Assembly: GCA_001874255.1 (NCBI GenBank)
Contig: MPDC01000016.1
Coordinates: 45,465 to 109,464, forward strand
Source of the DNA: Alphaproteobacteria bacterium MedPE-SWcel
Lineage (GTDB): Bacteria; Pseudomonadota; Alphaproteobacteria; Rhodobacterales; Rhodobacteraceae
Direction of reading: 5' to 3'
Length of the DNA: 64,000 nt
The notes under the pieces are model-generated. The model searched no databases, had not been told where the DNA came from, and saw only the letters and a list, made by a program, of their open reading frames with translations. The position numbers and the translations under genes were made by a program. Shown in pieces: positions 51,398 to 60,800 of this stretch. Numbering within the stretch: position 1 is the stretch's first letter; each line of letters opens with the position of its first letter.

Positions 51398-52501
51398 ATG
51401 TCTAACCCATCGATTCTGATCCTACCTGGTGACGGCATCGGCCCAGAGGTCATGGCGGAAGTCAAAAAAGTCATTTCTTGGTTCGGTGCCAAGCGCGACA
51501 TTCAGTTCGATGTGAGCGAAGATCTGGTTGGCGGTGCGGCCTATGACGCCCATGGCACACCGCTGCACGACGACACCATGGCAAAGGCGCAAGAGGTAGA
51601 CGCCGTGCTGCTCGGCGCCGTCGGCGGGCCAAAATATGATGCGCTCGACTTCTCCGTCAAACCTGAACGCGGGCTGCTGCGCCTGCGCAAGGAAATGGAC
51701 CTGTTCTCGAACCTGCGCCCGGCCCAGTGTTTTGACGCGCTTGCGGATTTTTCATCCTTGAAGAAGGATGTCGTCGCGGGCCTCGACATCATGATCGTGC
51801 GCGAACTGACATCCGGCATCTATTTCGGCGAACCGCGCGGGATCTTCGAGGAAGGCAACGAGCGCGTCGGCATCAACACCCAGCGCTATACCGAGAGCGA
51901 GATCGACCGCGTGGCGAGATCCGCCTTCGAGTTGGCGATGCGTCGTGGCAAGAAACTCTGCTCCATGGAAAAAGCCAACGTCATGGAGAGCGGCATCCTG
52001 TGGCGCGAAGTTGTGACCGAGGTGGCCAAAGACTACCCCGAGGTCGAGCTGTCCCACATGTATGCCGATGCAGGCGCAATGCAGCTCTGCCGCTGGCCCA
52101 AGCAATTCGACGTCATTGTCACCGACAACCTGTTTGGCGACCTGCTCTCCGATGCGGCAGCGATGCTGACCGGCAGTCTTGGCATGCTTCCATCCGCGTC
52201 GCTGGGGGCACCAATGGAAAACGGCCGTCCAAAAGCGCTGTATGAACCCGTGCATGGCTCCGCCCCGGACATCGCCGGCGAAGGCAAGGCCAACCCGATT
52301 GCCTGTGTGCTCTCCTTTGCCATGGCCCTGCGCTACAGCTTTGATCTGGGCGCCGAAGCCGACCGCGTCGAAACGGCAGTTGAGACCGTTCTCGCCAATG
52401 GGGTGCGCACCGCCGACCTGCTGGGCGAAGATGGCGTGACCCCGGTCTCCACCTCGGAAATGGGCGATGCAATACTGGCAGCACTCGACGCCAGCCTCTG
52501 A
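51398..52501 (+). CDS. leuB: 3-isopropylmalate dehydrogenase
   Basis: The 367-residue enzyme starts [20 protein letters not shown] and has [59 protein letters not shown] and [20 protein letters not shown]. It oxidises 3-isopropylmalate to 2-ketoisocaproate with NAD in leucine synthesis. AAAGGAG precedes the ATG at 51398. An intrinsic terminator follows 35 bp after the stop. Confidence 0.98.
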   Translation: MSNPSILILPGDGIGPEVMAEVKKVISWFGAKRDIQFDVSEDLVGGAAYDAHGTPLHDDTMAKAQEVDAVLLGAVGGPKYDALDFSVKPERGLLRLRKEMDLFSNLRPAQCFDALADFSSLKKDVVAGLDIMIVRELTSGIYFGEPRGIFEEGNERVGINTQRYTESEIDRVARSAFELAMRRGKKLCSMEKANVMESGILWREVVTEVAKDYPEVELSHMYADAGAMQLCRWPKQFDVIVTDNLFGDLLSDAAAMLTGSLGMLPSASLGAPMENGRPKALYEPVHGSAPDIAGEGKANPIACVLSFAMALRYSFDLGAEADRVETAVETVLANGVRTADLLGEDGVTPVSTSEMGDAILAALDASL

Positions 52502-52536
52502 CGTTCGGCTGGACCGAAACGATTTGATCAGCCTTG

Positions 52537-52563
52537 GGGCCGGAAATTCTCCGGCCCTTTTCT
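52537..52563 (+). terminator. Rho-independent terminator after leuB
   Basis: GGGCCGGA, loop AATTC and TCCGGCCC followed by TTTTCTTTT form an intrinsic terminator. Confidence 0.93.
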
Positions 52564-52683
52564 TTTGCAGGGGCGAAAAAAACTTGCCAGGCAGGGCCCT
52601 GCCCCTTGCAACAGCCCACCTCGCGGCGTTAGCGCTATAGATACGGCAGTCTTGCCGCCCCTTTCAGCCACTCCGGTGACAGA

Positions 52684-53640
52684 ATGAACATCAAAGCTGC
52701 CATATTGGCCCTGATCGCCTATGCGATTTTCTCGACACATGATGTGGTGGTGAAATTCGTCAGCGCCGAAGTCTCTGCGTTTCAGATCGTCTTTTTCTCC
52801 AGCTTGCTGTCCTTTCCCCTCTTGACCATGTTGATGGTACGCGACGCAACTCCTGGCACATTGCGGCCCAAGCACCCGATCTGGACCGCATTGCGATCGC
52901 TCTCGATGTCGGTGGTCCCTGCCTCGGCCTTTTATGCATTTTCCGTGCTGCCACTGGCGCAGACATATGCCCTGCTGTTTGCAACCCCGTTGTTGATCAC
53001 CATCCTCTCCATTCCGGTGCTGGGAGAACGAGTCGGCCTGCCGCGGCTGGGGGCGGTTCTTGTCGGGTTTGCCGGGGTCATGGTGGTCTTGCGCCCCGGC
53101 GAAACGCAACTTGGCCTGGGCCATGCGGCAGCCCTGTTGGCGGCCCTTGGCAGCGCCTTTCAATCCGTCATCCTGCGAAAGCTCAGCTCTGTTGAACGCC
53201 GGGTTGTATTGATGCTGTTTCCGATGCTGACGACAGTGGTGGTCATGGGGCTTGCACTGCCGTTCGTCTATGTCCCCCTCACGGCGCCGGAACTGAGCGG
53301 GCTCACGATCATCGCAGTGTTCGGTTTCTGCGCCACCCTGCTTCTGGTGAATGCCTATTCGATCGGAGAAGCTGCCATAGTGGCGCCCATGCAATATTCG
53401 CAGATCATCTGGGCCACGATATTTGGCCTGATCCTGTTTGACGAAAAGATCGATCTGTTGACCTTGGTGGGCGCTGGACTCATCATCGCAAGCGGCGTCT
53501 TCATTGTCTTGCGTGAGGCGCGCGGCGGCCAATCCAACAACACTCCTGTGTTGCGGACCCGTGGCCGTGCAGTAACCAGCGGCGGCCTGAATGTATCGCT
53601 CTTCCTGAAACGAAACGCCGCAGAAGATCACACCGAATAG
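52684..53640 (+). CDS. EamA/DMT family transporter
   Basis: The 318-residue protein has ten hydrophobic helices in two EamA domains, including IAYAIFSTHDVVVKFVSAEV, PLAQTYALLFATPLLITILS and AAIVAPMQYSQIIWATIFGL. The last 35 residues are polar and probably cytoplasmic. The substrate is unknown. It stands alone just before tRNA-Pro and is the third DMT transporter in the window. Confidence 0.9.
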   Translation: MNIKAAILALIAYAIFSTHDVVVKFVSAEVSAFQIVFFSSLLSFPLLTMLMVRDATPGTLRPKHPIWTALRSLSMSVVPASAFYAFSVLPLAQTYALLFATPLLITILSIPVLGERVGLPRLGAVLVGFAGVMVVLRPGETQLGLGHAAALLAALGSAFQSVILRKLSSVERRVVLMLFPMLTTVVVMGLALPFVYVPLTAPELSGLTIIAVFGFCATLLLVNAYSIGEAAIVAPMQYSQIIWATIFGLILFDEKIDLLTLVGAGLIIASGVFIVLREARGGQSNNTPVLRTRGRAVTSGGLNVSLFLKRNAAEDHTE

Positions 53641-53684
53641 GGCTTGCAAAACTCAAACCTGAACGGTAATCCACGCGCCACGGT

Positions 53685-53761
53685 CGGAGCGTAGCTCAGC
53701 CTGGTAGAGCACTGTCTTCGGGAGGCAGGGGCCGGAGGTTCGAATCCTCTCGCTCCGACCA
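53685..53761 (+). tRNA. tRNA-Pro (anticodon CGG)
   Basis: The 77-base gene folds as a cloverleaf: acceptor CGGAGCG with CGCTCCG, D stem GCTC with GAGC, anticodon stem CTGTC with GGCAG and loop TTCGGGA, T arm GGAGG-TTCGAAT-CCTCT. CCA is encoded at 53759-53761. tRNA genes of this kind are common integration sites. Confidence 0.97.
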
Positions 53762-53794
53762 ATAATTTCAATAACTTACAAGTCCTCCACGAAT

Positions 53795-53828
53795 GTGCCT
53801 ACTGCTACGGAAAGCACATAGTAAGCAC
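53795..53828. other. Imperfect inverted repeat after tRNA-Pro, possible integration relic
   Basis: GTGCCTACT (53795-53803) and AGTAAGCAC (53820-53828) form 9-bp arms with one mismatch, 34 bp after the tRNA. This resembles integrase arm or core sites next to tRNA attachment sites, but no integrase gene remains nearby. Confidence 0.35.
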
Positions 53829-53943
53829 GGCGGGGGTAAACTCAGGTCATTTTGGCGAATCCAAATCCGCCTTCTCTGGTGCGATCCGGTCTACCCTGCC
53901 TGAATCGCCCCGGGTCTGTCGGAGACCATCAACTTAAGTAAGG

Positions 53944-54285
53944 ATGATGGTTGTGACAAAAAGCAAAATGGCAAATCGCTACTCACCTGAGGTCCGCGCG
54001 CGTGCGGTCCGGATGGTGTTCGAGCATCAGGGCTCATACGAAACGCAGGCGGACGCGATCCCGGCTATTGCACCCAAGATCGGTTGTATTCCCCAGACCT
54101 TGAGCGGATGGGTCAAACAGGCCGAGAAGGACAGCGGCATTCGTGATGGCGTGACCACTGAGGAACGGGACCGGATCAAGACGCTGGAACGGGAAAACCG
54201 TGAGCTGCGCCAGGCAAATGAGATCCTGCGCAAGGCGTCAGCATATTTTGCGCAGGCGGAACTCGACCGCCCACTGAAGCGATGA
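53944..54285 (+). CDS. IS3-family transposase OrfA (helix-turn-helix protein)
   Basis: The 113-residue protein has a helix-turn-helix ([38 protein letters not shown]) and a leucine-zipper-like coiled coil [20 protein letters not shown] ending [20 protein letters not shown]. This is a typical OrfA. Its stop overlaps the orfB start as ATGA. In intact elements a -1 frameshift makes the OrfAB transposase. It is complete but probably non-functional because orfB is cut. Confidence 0.9.
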   Translation: MMVVTKSKMANRYSPEVRARAVRMVFEHQGSYETQADAIPAIAPKIGCIPQTLSGWVKQAEKDSGIRDGVTTEERDRIKTLERENRELRQANEILRKASAYFAQAELDRPLKR

Positions 54286-54722
54286 TCGCCTTCATTGAAG
54301 ATCAGCGCGTTGTCTACGGCCTCGAGTCGATCTGCCGGGTTCTGCCGATCGCGCCGTCGACATACTACCATCAGCTTGCATGCTGCGCTGATCCTTCCAA
54401 AGCTTCGGCGCGGCATCAGCGCGACATAGAGCTGCGTCCAGAAATCAAACGGGTCTGGGATGAGAATTACCAGGTCTACGGGGTCCGTAAGGCATGGCAT
54501 CAGCCGAAGCGGGAGGGCTTTGATCTGGCGCGTTGCACGGTGGAGCGGCTGATGAAACAGATCGGCATCCGTGGCGCTGTGCGCGGCAAGGTGGTCAAAA
54601 CAACCGTCCCTGACACGTCAGCGCCTTGTCCGCGTGACAAGGTGAACCGTGTGTTCCGAGCACCAGCCCCGAACCTTCTCTGGGTCAGCGATTTCACCGA
54701 CGTGTCGACATGGCAGGGCGTT
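54282..54722 (+). pseudogene. IS3-family transposase OrfB, 3'-truncated
   Basis: The frame starts [20 protein letters not shown], continues with the HTH_21 region VYGVRKAWHQPKREGFDLAR and LMKQIGIRGAVRGK, and enters the integrase core at NLLWVSDFTDVSTWQG, which holds the first catalytic aspartate. Homology stops there, and the remaining 17 codons to 54773 are unrelated. The other two acidic residues of the DDE triad are missing, so it is inactive. Confidence 0.88.
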
Positions 54723-54998
54723 CGGCATTGTCCTCGGACCATGTATGGATGGCTCCCGCGGGGCAAGGGTTGATCGGTTGGTTCTGGCGTTTGGTCGGGT
54801 GCGGCCATGTATACGGCGTCTGAGTTGCAGCGGTGCTGCGCGCCTTGATGAATTCCGCGGTCGCTTTGGTCCCAATCAATGGCGCGCACTTTTACGTGCC
54901 CCGGTCCGAACAGGGTGTCCTTCACGATATGTCCGTCAATTGCCATCATCTCACGATGCACTTGCCTTCTCGTCAGGGACTCGTGGCCCGTTTTACAG
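54723..54998 (-). other. Noncoding segment flanking the IS110-like remnant
   Basis: These 276 bp lie between the IS3 breakpoint and the stop of the IS110-like gene. No reading frame resembles a known protein. Because IS110/IS1111-type elements carry a guide (bridge or seek) RNA beside the transposase gene, this could hold the remains of such an RNA end. That is inference from position. Confidence 0.3.
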
Positions 54999-55440
54999 TT
55001 AAGCGGCTTTCGCCGGGTCGAATTCGGTTTCGGTCTTCAGCAGGGCATAGAGCGTTCGGGCCATTCGGTTGGCCAGTGCGATGGCAGCCTGTTTGGGCTT
55101 CTTGCGCTGAATGATGTTCCACAGCCAGTCGTCACCGGGCTGACCGCGTCTGCGAGCACTGACCTGTGACAACGCACCCAAATACAGCAGACGACGCAGG
55201 TAACGGTTCCCCATTTTCGAAATGCGTCCCAGGCGTTCTTTGCCGCCCGACGAATGCGGCTTTGGCGTGAGACCAATCGTCACGCCAGGGGCGTGCTGAT
55301 CGCACGACGCGGATAAATCTCTGCCACATTTGAAGTCTGTAATATCCGGGAGCGACGCGACGAAGGCGCTGGCCGTGATGGGGCCAATACCCGGAATTGT
55401 CTGGAGGCGCTTTGCGGACTCGTTCGACTTTGCATCTAGT
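54999..55440 (-). pseudogene. IS110-family transposase remnant (C-terminal half)
   Basis: Reading from 55440 down, the frame gives DAKSNESAKRLQTIPGIGPI and TASAFVASLPDITDFKCGRD, then LTPKPHSSGGKERLGRISKM and GNRYLRRLLYLGA, the Transposase_20 domain of IS110 elements. A short unrelated stretch (SCDQHAPGVTI) replaces the expected AWLG, marking an indel. The N-terminal DEDD domain is absent, and the sequence upstream is scrambled. It is a decayed element. Confidence 0.82.
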
Positions 55441-55526
55441 GGACGTTGACGGAAACGCTTTTTGTTCGTTGGCTCTCGTGCTTGGCAATTGCCATCGCAA
55501 AATTGACTTGACGCAGTTCAGGGCGC

Positions 55527-55596
55527 TTTCCCTGTAAGGGAAATTGACCAAATGTTTCCCAAACCCAGTGCCATTCTGTGCCACTGAGTGCCATTT
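55527..55596. repeat. Palindrome and 10-bp phased repeats upstream of tRNA-Ser
   Basis: TTTCCCT-GTA-AGGGAAA forms a palindrome at 55527-55543. Three 10-bp units AGTGCCATTC, TGTGCCACTG and AGTGCCATTT follow at 55567-55596. They lie between the IS remnants and tRNA-Ser. Confidence 0.6.
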
Positions 55597-55684
55597 TGAG
55601 GGTATTTTTGCCCAAGTGAGAAAATTTCGAAACTGGAGGTTTTGGCCTTGTAACCCTTATGTTTTCTTGGCTATACGCGTCGGT

Positions 55685-55774
55685 GGAGACGTGGCCGAGT
55701 GGTCGAAGGCGCTCCCCTGCTAAGGGAGTAGGCCCGGAAGGGTCTCGAGGGTTCGAATCCCTTCGTCTCCGCCA
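55685..55774 (+). tRNA. tRNA-Ser (anticodon GCT)
   Basis: The 90-base gene has acceptor GGAGACG with CGTCTCC, anticodon stem CTCCC with GGGAG and loop CTGCTAA giving anticodon GCT. It has the long variable arm typical of serine tRNAs, T arm GGTTCGAATCC and encoded CCA at 55772-55774. Accessory DNA begins right after it. Confidence 0.97.
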
Positions 55775-56236
55775 CTAATTCTTATAAGAGCCTGATTTAT
55801 AAAGGATAATCGCAAAGTCGATTTTCCTACGTGTCATCCAGAGTGCATTGCCGAAAACGTTTAAAAGCGCTTCCTAACAGTACTGGTGAGTCCGGCCATG
55901 CCGGACACTTCTACCCTGCACGGGTCTCATAAAGCGCGCGTACCGCGCATCATCTTTTTCTCTATCCGCCCAGCATCCGCGACCGTCTCGGTCAAGGGGC
56001 GAGCGCCGCGCGTTGCGCGTCGGTTGCGTCGGGGCCCGTGTCCTCGCCTCCGGCTGCGGGCCGCACCAGCCCCGCCTCACCCCCTTGACCGAGCCGTTCG
56101 CGGTCGCGGGTCGGGCTGCGCCCTCCCCCCTCTGCTCCGCCCGAAACATGCGTTTCAGCCTGATCAGATTGGCGAGGCGCTGCCCAGAGGCGGAGGGGGC
56201 AAGGGGCCCGGACCGCCGGACCAGAGGAGGCCACAG
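55775..56236. other. Noncoding region at the start of the accessory island
   Basis: This 462-bp stretch holds a GTCCGGC-CAT-GCCGGAC hairpin (55890-55906) and 13-bp inverted arms CTCGGTCAAGGGG (55987-55999) and CCCCTTGACCGAG (56081-56093), 81 bp apart. The open frame running through it into ardC is not supported as coding. It may hold the ardC promoter or a transfer-related site. Confidence 0.5.
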
Positions 56237-57136
56237 ATGGCTAAGGCTCAGTTTGACGTTTATCAAGAAGTAACCGACGCGATCCTCGCAGAGATCGAGG
56301 CGGGCACGCCCCCGTGGCGTCAGCCGTGGAGTGGCGGTGCGGTGGCGGCGCTGCCTCAGAAATGGAACGGGCAAGCGTATTCCGGGATCAATGTGATTCT
56401 GTTGTGGGCGACCGCAGCAGCACGCGGATTCGTGTCGTCCCGCTGGATGACCTTTCGTCAGGCGCAGGAGCTGGGCGGCGCGGTTCGGAAGGGTGAGAAA
56501 TCATCCACCTCGATAAAGTATGGAGCGGTAGAACGAGACAACGCGGAAACCGGGCTGCCCGAGCAGGTGCCGTTTGTGCGGGCGTACAGAGTGTTCAACG
56601 CGGACCAGATCGACGGGCTGCCGAGCGAATTTTACGCGCAGCCGGAACCGGCTCGGACCTTTGACACCACCACTGATTCCCGGCTTGACGCGTGGCTCAT
56701 GTCGCGTGGGGCGGACATCCGGAGCACCGACGAGCCGAGCGCCTACTACCACATGAAGCTCGACCAAATTCACCTTCCCCAGGTCGAAAGATTTTATTCG
56801 CCGACAGGTTACTACGCGACGGCGCTTCACGAGCTGATGCACTGGACCGGGCACCACACGCGCCTTGCGCGGCTGGACGAGGCCGGGGAGGTCAAGGGGC
56901 GGCGCGACTATGCCTTCGAAGAGCTGGTCGCGGAGCTAGGCGCTTGCATGGCGGGGGTGAAGCTGGGGATCGCCCCCGACTTCAGCCAGAGCGCGGCATA
57001 TGTTGAGAGCTGGGCGAAGGTCCTGAAGCAGGACAAGCGCGCGATCTTCAAGGCGGCGGCGCAGGGCCAAGCGGCGGCGGACTTTGTCCGGCCCGAAGAG
57101 GTCGAGAGGGCGGCGGAGGAAGCCGAAGCGGCCTGA
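56237..57136 (+). CDS. ArdC-like antirestriction protein with zincin metallopeptidase domain
   Basis: The 299-residue protein has an N-terminal ArdC ssDNA-binding domain (FDVYQEVTDAILAEIEAGTP, PPWRQPWSG, YSGINVILLWATAAARGF, QAQELGGAVRKGEKSS) and a C-terminal MPTase-PolyVal zinc peptidase domain with HELMHWTGHHTRL and a downstream glutamate in FEELVAELGACMAG. Such proteins are carried by plasmids and integrative elements and protect incoming DNA from restriction. AGAGGAGG precedes the ATG. It lies between tRNA-Ser and the restriction-modification genes. Confidence 0.92.
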   Translation: MAKAQFDVYQEVTDAILAEIEAGTPPWRQPWSGGAVAALPQKWNGQAYSGINVILLWATAAARGFVSSRWMTFRQAQELGGAVRKGEKSSTSIKYGAVERDNAETGLPEQVPFVRAYRVFNADQIDGLPSEFYAQPEPARTFDTTTDSRLDAWLMSRGADIRSTDEPSAYYHMKLDQIHLPQVERFYSPTGYYATALHELMHWTGHHTRLARLDEAGEVKGRRDYAFEELVAELGACMAGVKLGIAPDFSQSAAYVESWAKVLKQDKRAIFKAAAQGQAAADFVRPEEVERAAEEAEAA

Positions 57137-57819
57137 ACGATGAAGAAAGCGCGGCCCAGTAGCCGCGCCCACCTCGGAGGTCACACGGCCCGGTAGCGGC
57201 GAGGTGGCCCTTACAGGTCAACGGAGCATCAACCAGAATATGCGGAGCCCCGCGATTGCGGGGCCTGGTCCGGATGATGCTGGGCCGATTCGCCGCGATA
57301 CTATGCCGAACCGGCCCTTTCGCTCCCGGTCGCCGGAAGCGACGAGCGTGCGCCGCTGGACCACTCTCATAGAGGACGGGACATCGGGGAAGGTTTGCGC
57401 CCAAATATCAACCCACCGACTTCGAAGAAAAGGGTGAGGGAGTGAGGGAAGTGAGGCAACTTCCTATACTTCTTCTGAAGGTATCTTAGCTACTGTTTCA
57501 TAGGGGTTTAGTGTTCTAGAGAAATGTTAACGAAAGTGCCTCACTTCCCTCACTCCCTCACCGGGGGGCAGGTCGTTGAAGGGTTTGAACCCATCTGATT
57601 ATTCTATGATTTCTTCGCCAAAGCGTAGCCGCTGGCTCATGGTTCATTGATAAATTCGCCGATAGGCGTTTCGCGCGACCGTGCGCGTCCCGTCCTTTTT
57701 CGGGTCCAGGCCACGTCCACACGGTCGACTCCGCTGTGGATCAATGCAACCCAACCGGCTAAGCAGTCCGTAGGAAATGTTTTTTCCGTGATCGTGGACG
57801 CTTGGGAGGTAACAGATCG
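57137..57819. other. Long intergenic region between ardC and mod
   Basis: The 683 bp contain a GCCCCGC-GATT-GCGGGGC hairpin (57247-57264), inverted arms CCACCTCG and CGAGGTGG (57169-57176, 57200-57207) and the large inverted repeat at 57433-57562. No gene is supported. The ribosome site of mod (GGGAGGT) lies at the right end. Confidence 0.6.
57433..57562. repeat. Perfect 26-bp inverted repeat with AT-rich spacer
   Basis: Arms 57433-57458 and 57537-57562 are exact reverse complements. Each arm is built of three GTGAGGGA-like units. The 78-bp spacer is AT-rich compared with its surroundings. This could be a protein-binding array, a replication or transfer site, or the footprint of a small mobile element. 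Confidence 0.85.
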
Positions 57820-60800
57820 ATGCAGCTTCAGGACCTGATCCTTTCCCTGACGCCAGAAGACGGCTCCTCCATCGGCAACGGAGCCATGATGGCGCTGTTG
57901 CGCGACCACATGCCCCATCTCACCGACAACGCGTATGCCGAAGCCAAGGACGCCCTGATCGAGGAAGGCGTGTTGGGCCGGGGGCGCGGGCGCGGCGGGT
58001 CGATTTATCGGGCTGATGTGACCGATCTGAAATTGACCGCGCCTGTGGCGAAAGAACCCAAAGCCTCTGCGACCACTGCGCCGCGCAAGACGGCAACCAG
58101 GAAATCAGAAGAACCGCCGGAGGTGCTGTCCTATCGCCACGGCGAAACGCGCGTGAACAACCCCGAGGTGGGGATGGTCCATGCTGACACTGACCCGGAT
58201 GGGGACAAGACGCCTTGGCAATATGATCCGCATCTGGACCCGGTGCTGAACTTTGACTCTGCGCGCGGGGCGATTGAGACGCTGATCGATGATGCGCTGG
58301 CCAGCGATGATCCGGAGCGGATGAAGGACGCGCTGACGGAACTCAAACGCCTACAGCAGCCCTACCTGAACTGGACGGGCAAGGCAGAGAAGACCTCGTT
58401 CGAGGTCGATACCGTTTCCCTGCATGTACATGAACGGGTGGACCCCGCGACGATCCTGGCGAATGCGGCCAGGCGGCTGAAGGGGCAGGACGCAAGCGCG
58501 CAGTGGCGGCAGGCGGACCTCTTTGCGGCCCCGTTTGAAAACCTGCCGCTGCGCCAGGCACTGGATTTCTACAGCCATGAAAAGGGCTGGTCGAACCGGC
58601 TGGTGGCGGGGGACAGCCTGCTGGTGATGAACTCGCTCCTGACCAAGGAGAGCATGGGCGGCAAGGTGCAGATGATCTATATCGACCCGCCCTATGGCAT
58701 CAAATACGGGTCGAACTTTCAGCCATTTACCAACAAGCGCGACGTGAAAGACCGGTCAGACGCCGACCTGACGCAAGAGCCCGAGATGATCAAGGCGTTC
58801 CGGGACACCTGGGAATTGGGCATCCATTCCTACCTCACCTATCTGCGCGACCGGCTGATGCTGGCGCGGGAATTGCTGACCGAGAGCGGGTCGGTGTTCG
58901 TGCAGATTTCGGATGAGAATGTGCATCATGTCCGTGAGTTGCTGGACGATATGTTCGGTGCGAACTGTTTCTGCGCGGACATTGTGTACGTCAAAACAAC
59001 GGGTCTGGGCACGAAAGGCTTGGACGACAGATTTGACTATTTGATTTGGTATTGCCGAACCCCAGGAAAGGTAAAATACAACCAACTCTATTTGGAGAAA
59101 GTGGTCGCGCCAGACGGCAAGGGACAAAGCTGGTTTGTTGAGGAGGTCGAAGGCAAAACACGAGGATTGAAAGCTTCTGAGAAGGCTGATTTGTCAACTT
59201 TGCCAGATCAAGCGAAGCTGTATCGACCAGGTGATATCTCGTCGCAGGGCAACCCGGAGTTTGACTACCCCGCATACGGCAAGACTTTCCGAAAGGAGTG
59301 GAAAACTACGGTTGCAGGCTTGGACAAACTTGTAAAATCTGGCCGCATTCATCAAACAACTAACTCTATCCGCTACAAGCGGTTTCTCAGCGATTTTCCT
59401 GCAGTTTCAATAAATTCACTGTGGGATGACACCGCCACCGGCAACTTTACCGACCCTAAAGTCTATGTAGTCCAAACCGGCTCTAAAGCGCTCGAACGCT
59501 GCCTACTGATGACGACCGATCCCGGCGATCTGGTGCTCGATCCCACCTGCGGCTCCGGCACCTCCGCTTTCGTTGCCGAGAAATGGGGGCGGCGCTGGAT
59601 CACCTGCGACACTTCCCGCGTGGCGATCACGCTGGCCAAGCAGCGGCTGATGACCGCCAGTTTCGACTATTACGCCCTGCGCTATCCGCATGAGGGGCTG
59701 CCGGGCGGCTTCGATTATGAAACCGTGCCGCATATCACGCTGAAGAGCATCGCCAACAATCCCGACATCGACACGATCTATGACGAGGATCACCCCAAGA
59801 TCACGGCGGCGCTCGACGCCCTCAACACCGCCCTAACTGCCACACCACCCAAACCCATCAAACCCACCCAAGGCTATCGCAAGGGCAAACAGGTCTCGTT
59901 CCGCGATGGCGAGAGCCTTGAGGAATGGGAGGTGCCCTTTGACCTCCCCGCCGATTGGCCCGAGGCCGCGAAGGCCCCGTTTGACGCCTTCCACAAGGCA
60001 CGCCAAGCCATGCAGCGCCGCATGGATCAATCCATTGCCGATCACGCGGACCAAGAAACGCTCTACGACAAGCCCCGTATCGACCGCAACAAGCTGCGCA
60101 TCACCGGCCCGTTCTCCGTCGAGGCCGTTCCTGCGCCCACGGTGTTGTCACTGGACGAAACGCTCCCGTCCGAGGAGGCCGACAGCTCCGTCGCCCGCTC
60201 CGGCGAAACCTCGCGCCAATCGCTCTGGCGCGACGAGCTGCTGAAAACCGGCGTGCGCGGCAAGGGCGGCAACATGATGCGCTTTGCCGAGTTCGAGGTG
60301 ATCCCCGGCACCCGCTTCCTGCACGCCAGCGGCTCGGTCGCCGATACGGGCGAGCGTGTCGTGGTCAGTTTCGGCCCCGAACATGCAGCGTTGGAGCAGC
60401 GCCAGGTCGAAGAGGCGATGAACGAAGCCTACACGCTGATGCCCAAGCCGAAGTTCCTGCTGTTCTGCGCCTTCACCTTTGACCCGGAGGCCGCCAAGGA
60501 CATCGACGAGATGAACGTGCCGGGCATGACCTTCCTCAAGGTGCAGATGAACACGGACCTGCTGACCGAGGATCTGAAAAAGGCGCGCTCCTCGAACCAG
60601 TCCTTCTGGCTGATGGGCCAGCCCGAGGTCGATGTGCGCAAACGCGAGGATGGGCTGTGGCAGGTCGAGGTGCATGGCTTTGACTACTTCAACCCCAAGA
60701 CCGGCGAGATCGAGGGCGGCGGCACCAAGCAGATCGCCATGTGGTCGCTTGATACGGATTACGATCAACGCTCCCTGATGCCGCATCAGGTGTTCTTTCC

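Larger units (their letters stand above)
53901..54722 (+). mobile_element. Truncated IS3-family insertion sequence
   Basis: A terminal-repeat-like sequence TGAATCGCCCCGGGTCTGTC begins at 53901, followed by orfA and the first part of orfB. The element stops abruptly near 54722 within the DDE domain, and no right end is found. It lies between two tRNA genes and abuts IS110-related sequence in the opposite orientation. Confidence 0.8.

Noticed and set aside
55886..56236. Upstream in-frame extension of ardC
   Set aside because: The added residues are low-complexity Arg/Pro sequence, and the ATG at 56237 has a strong ribosome site and begins the ArdC domain.
57637..57918. Minus-strand frame ahead of mod resembling a recombinase tail
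   Set aside because: The similarity is too vague, it has no ribosome site, and it overlaps the mod start; I could not support it as a gene.
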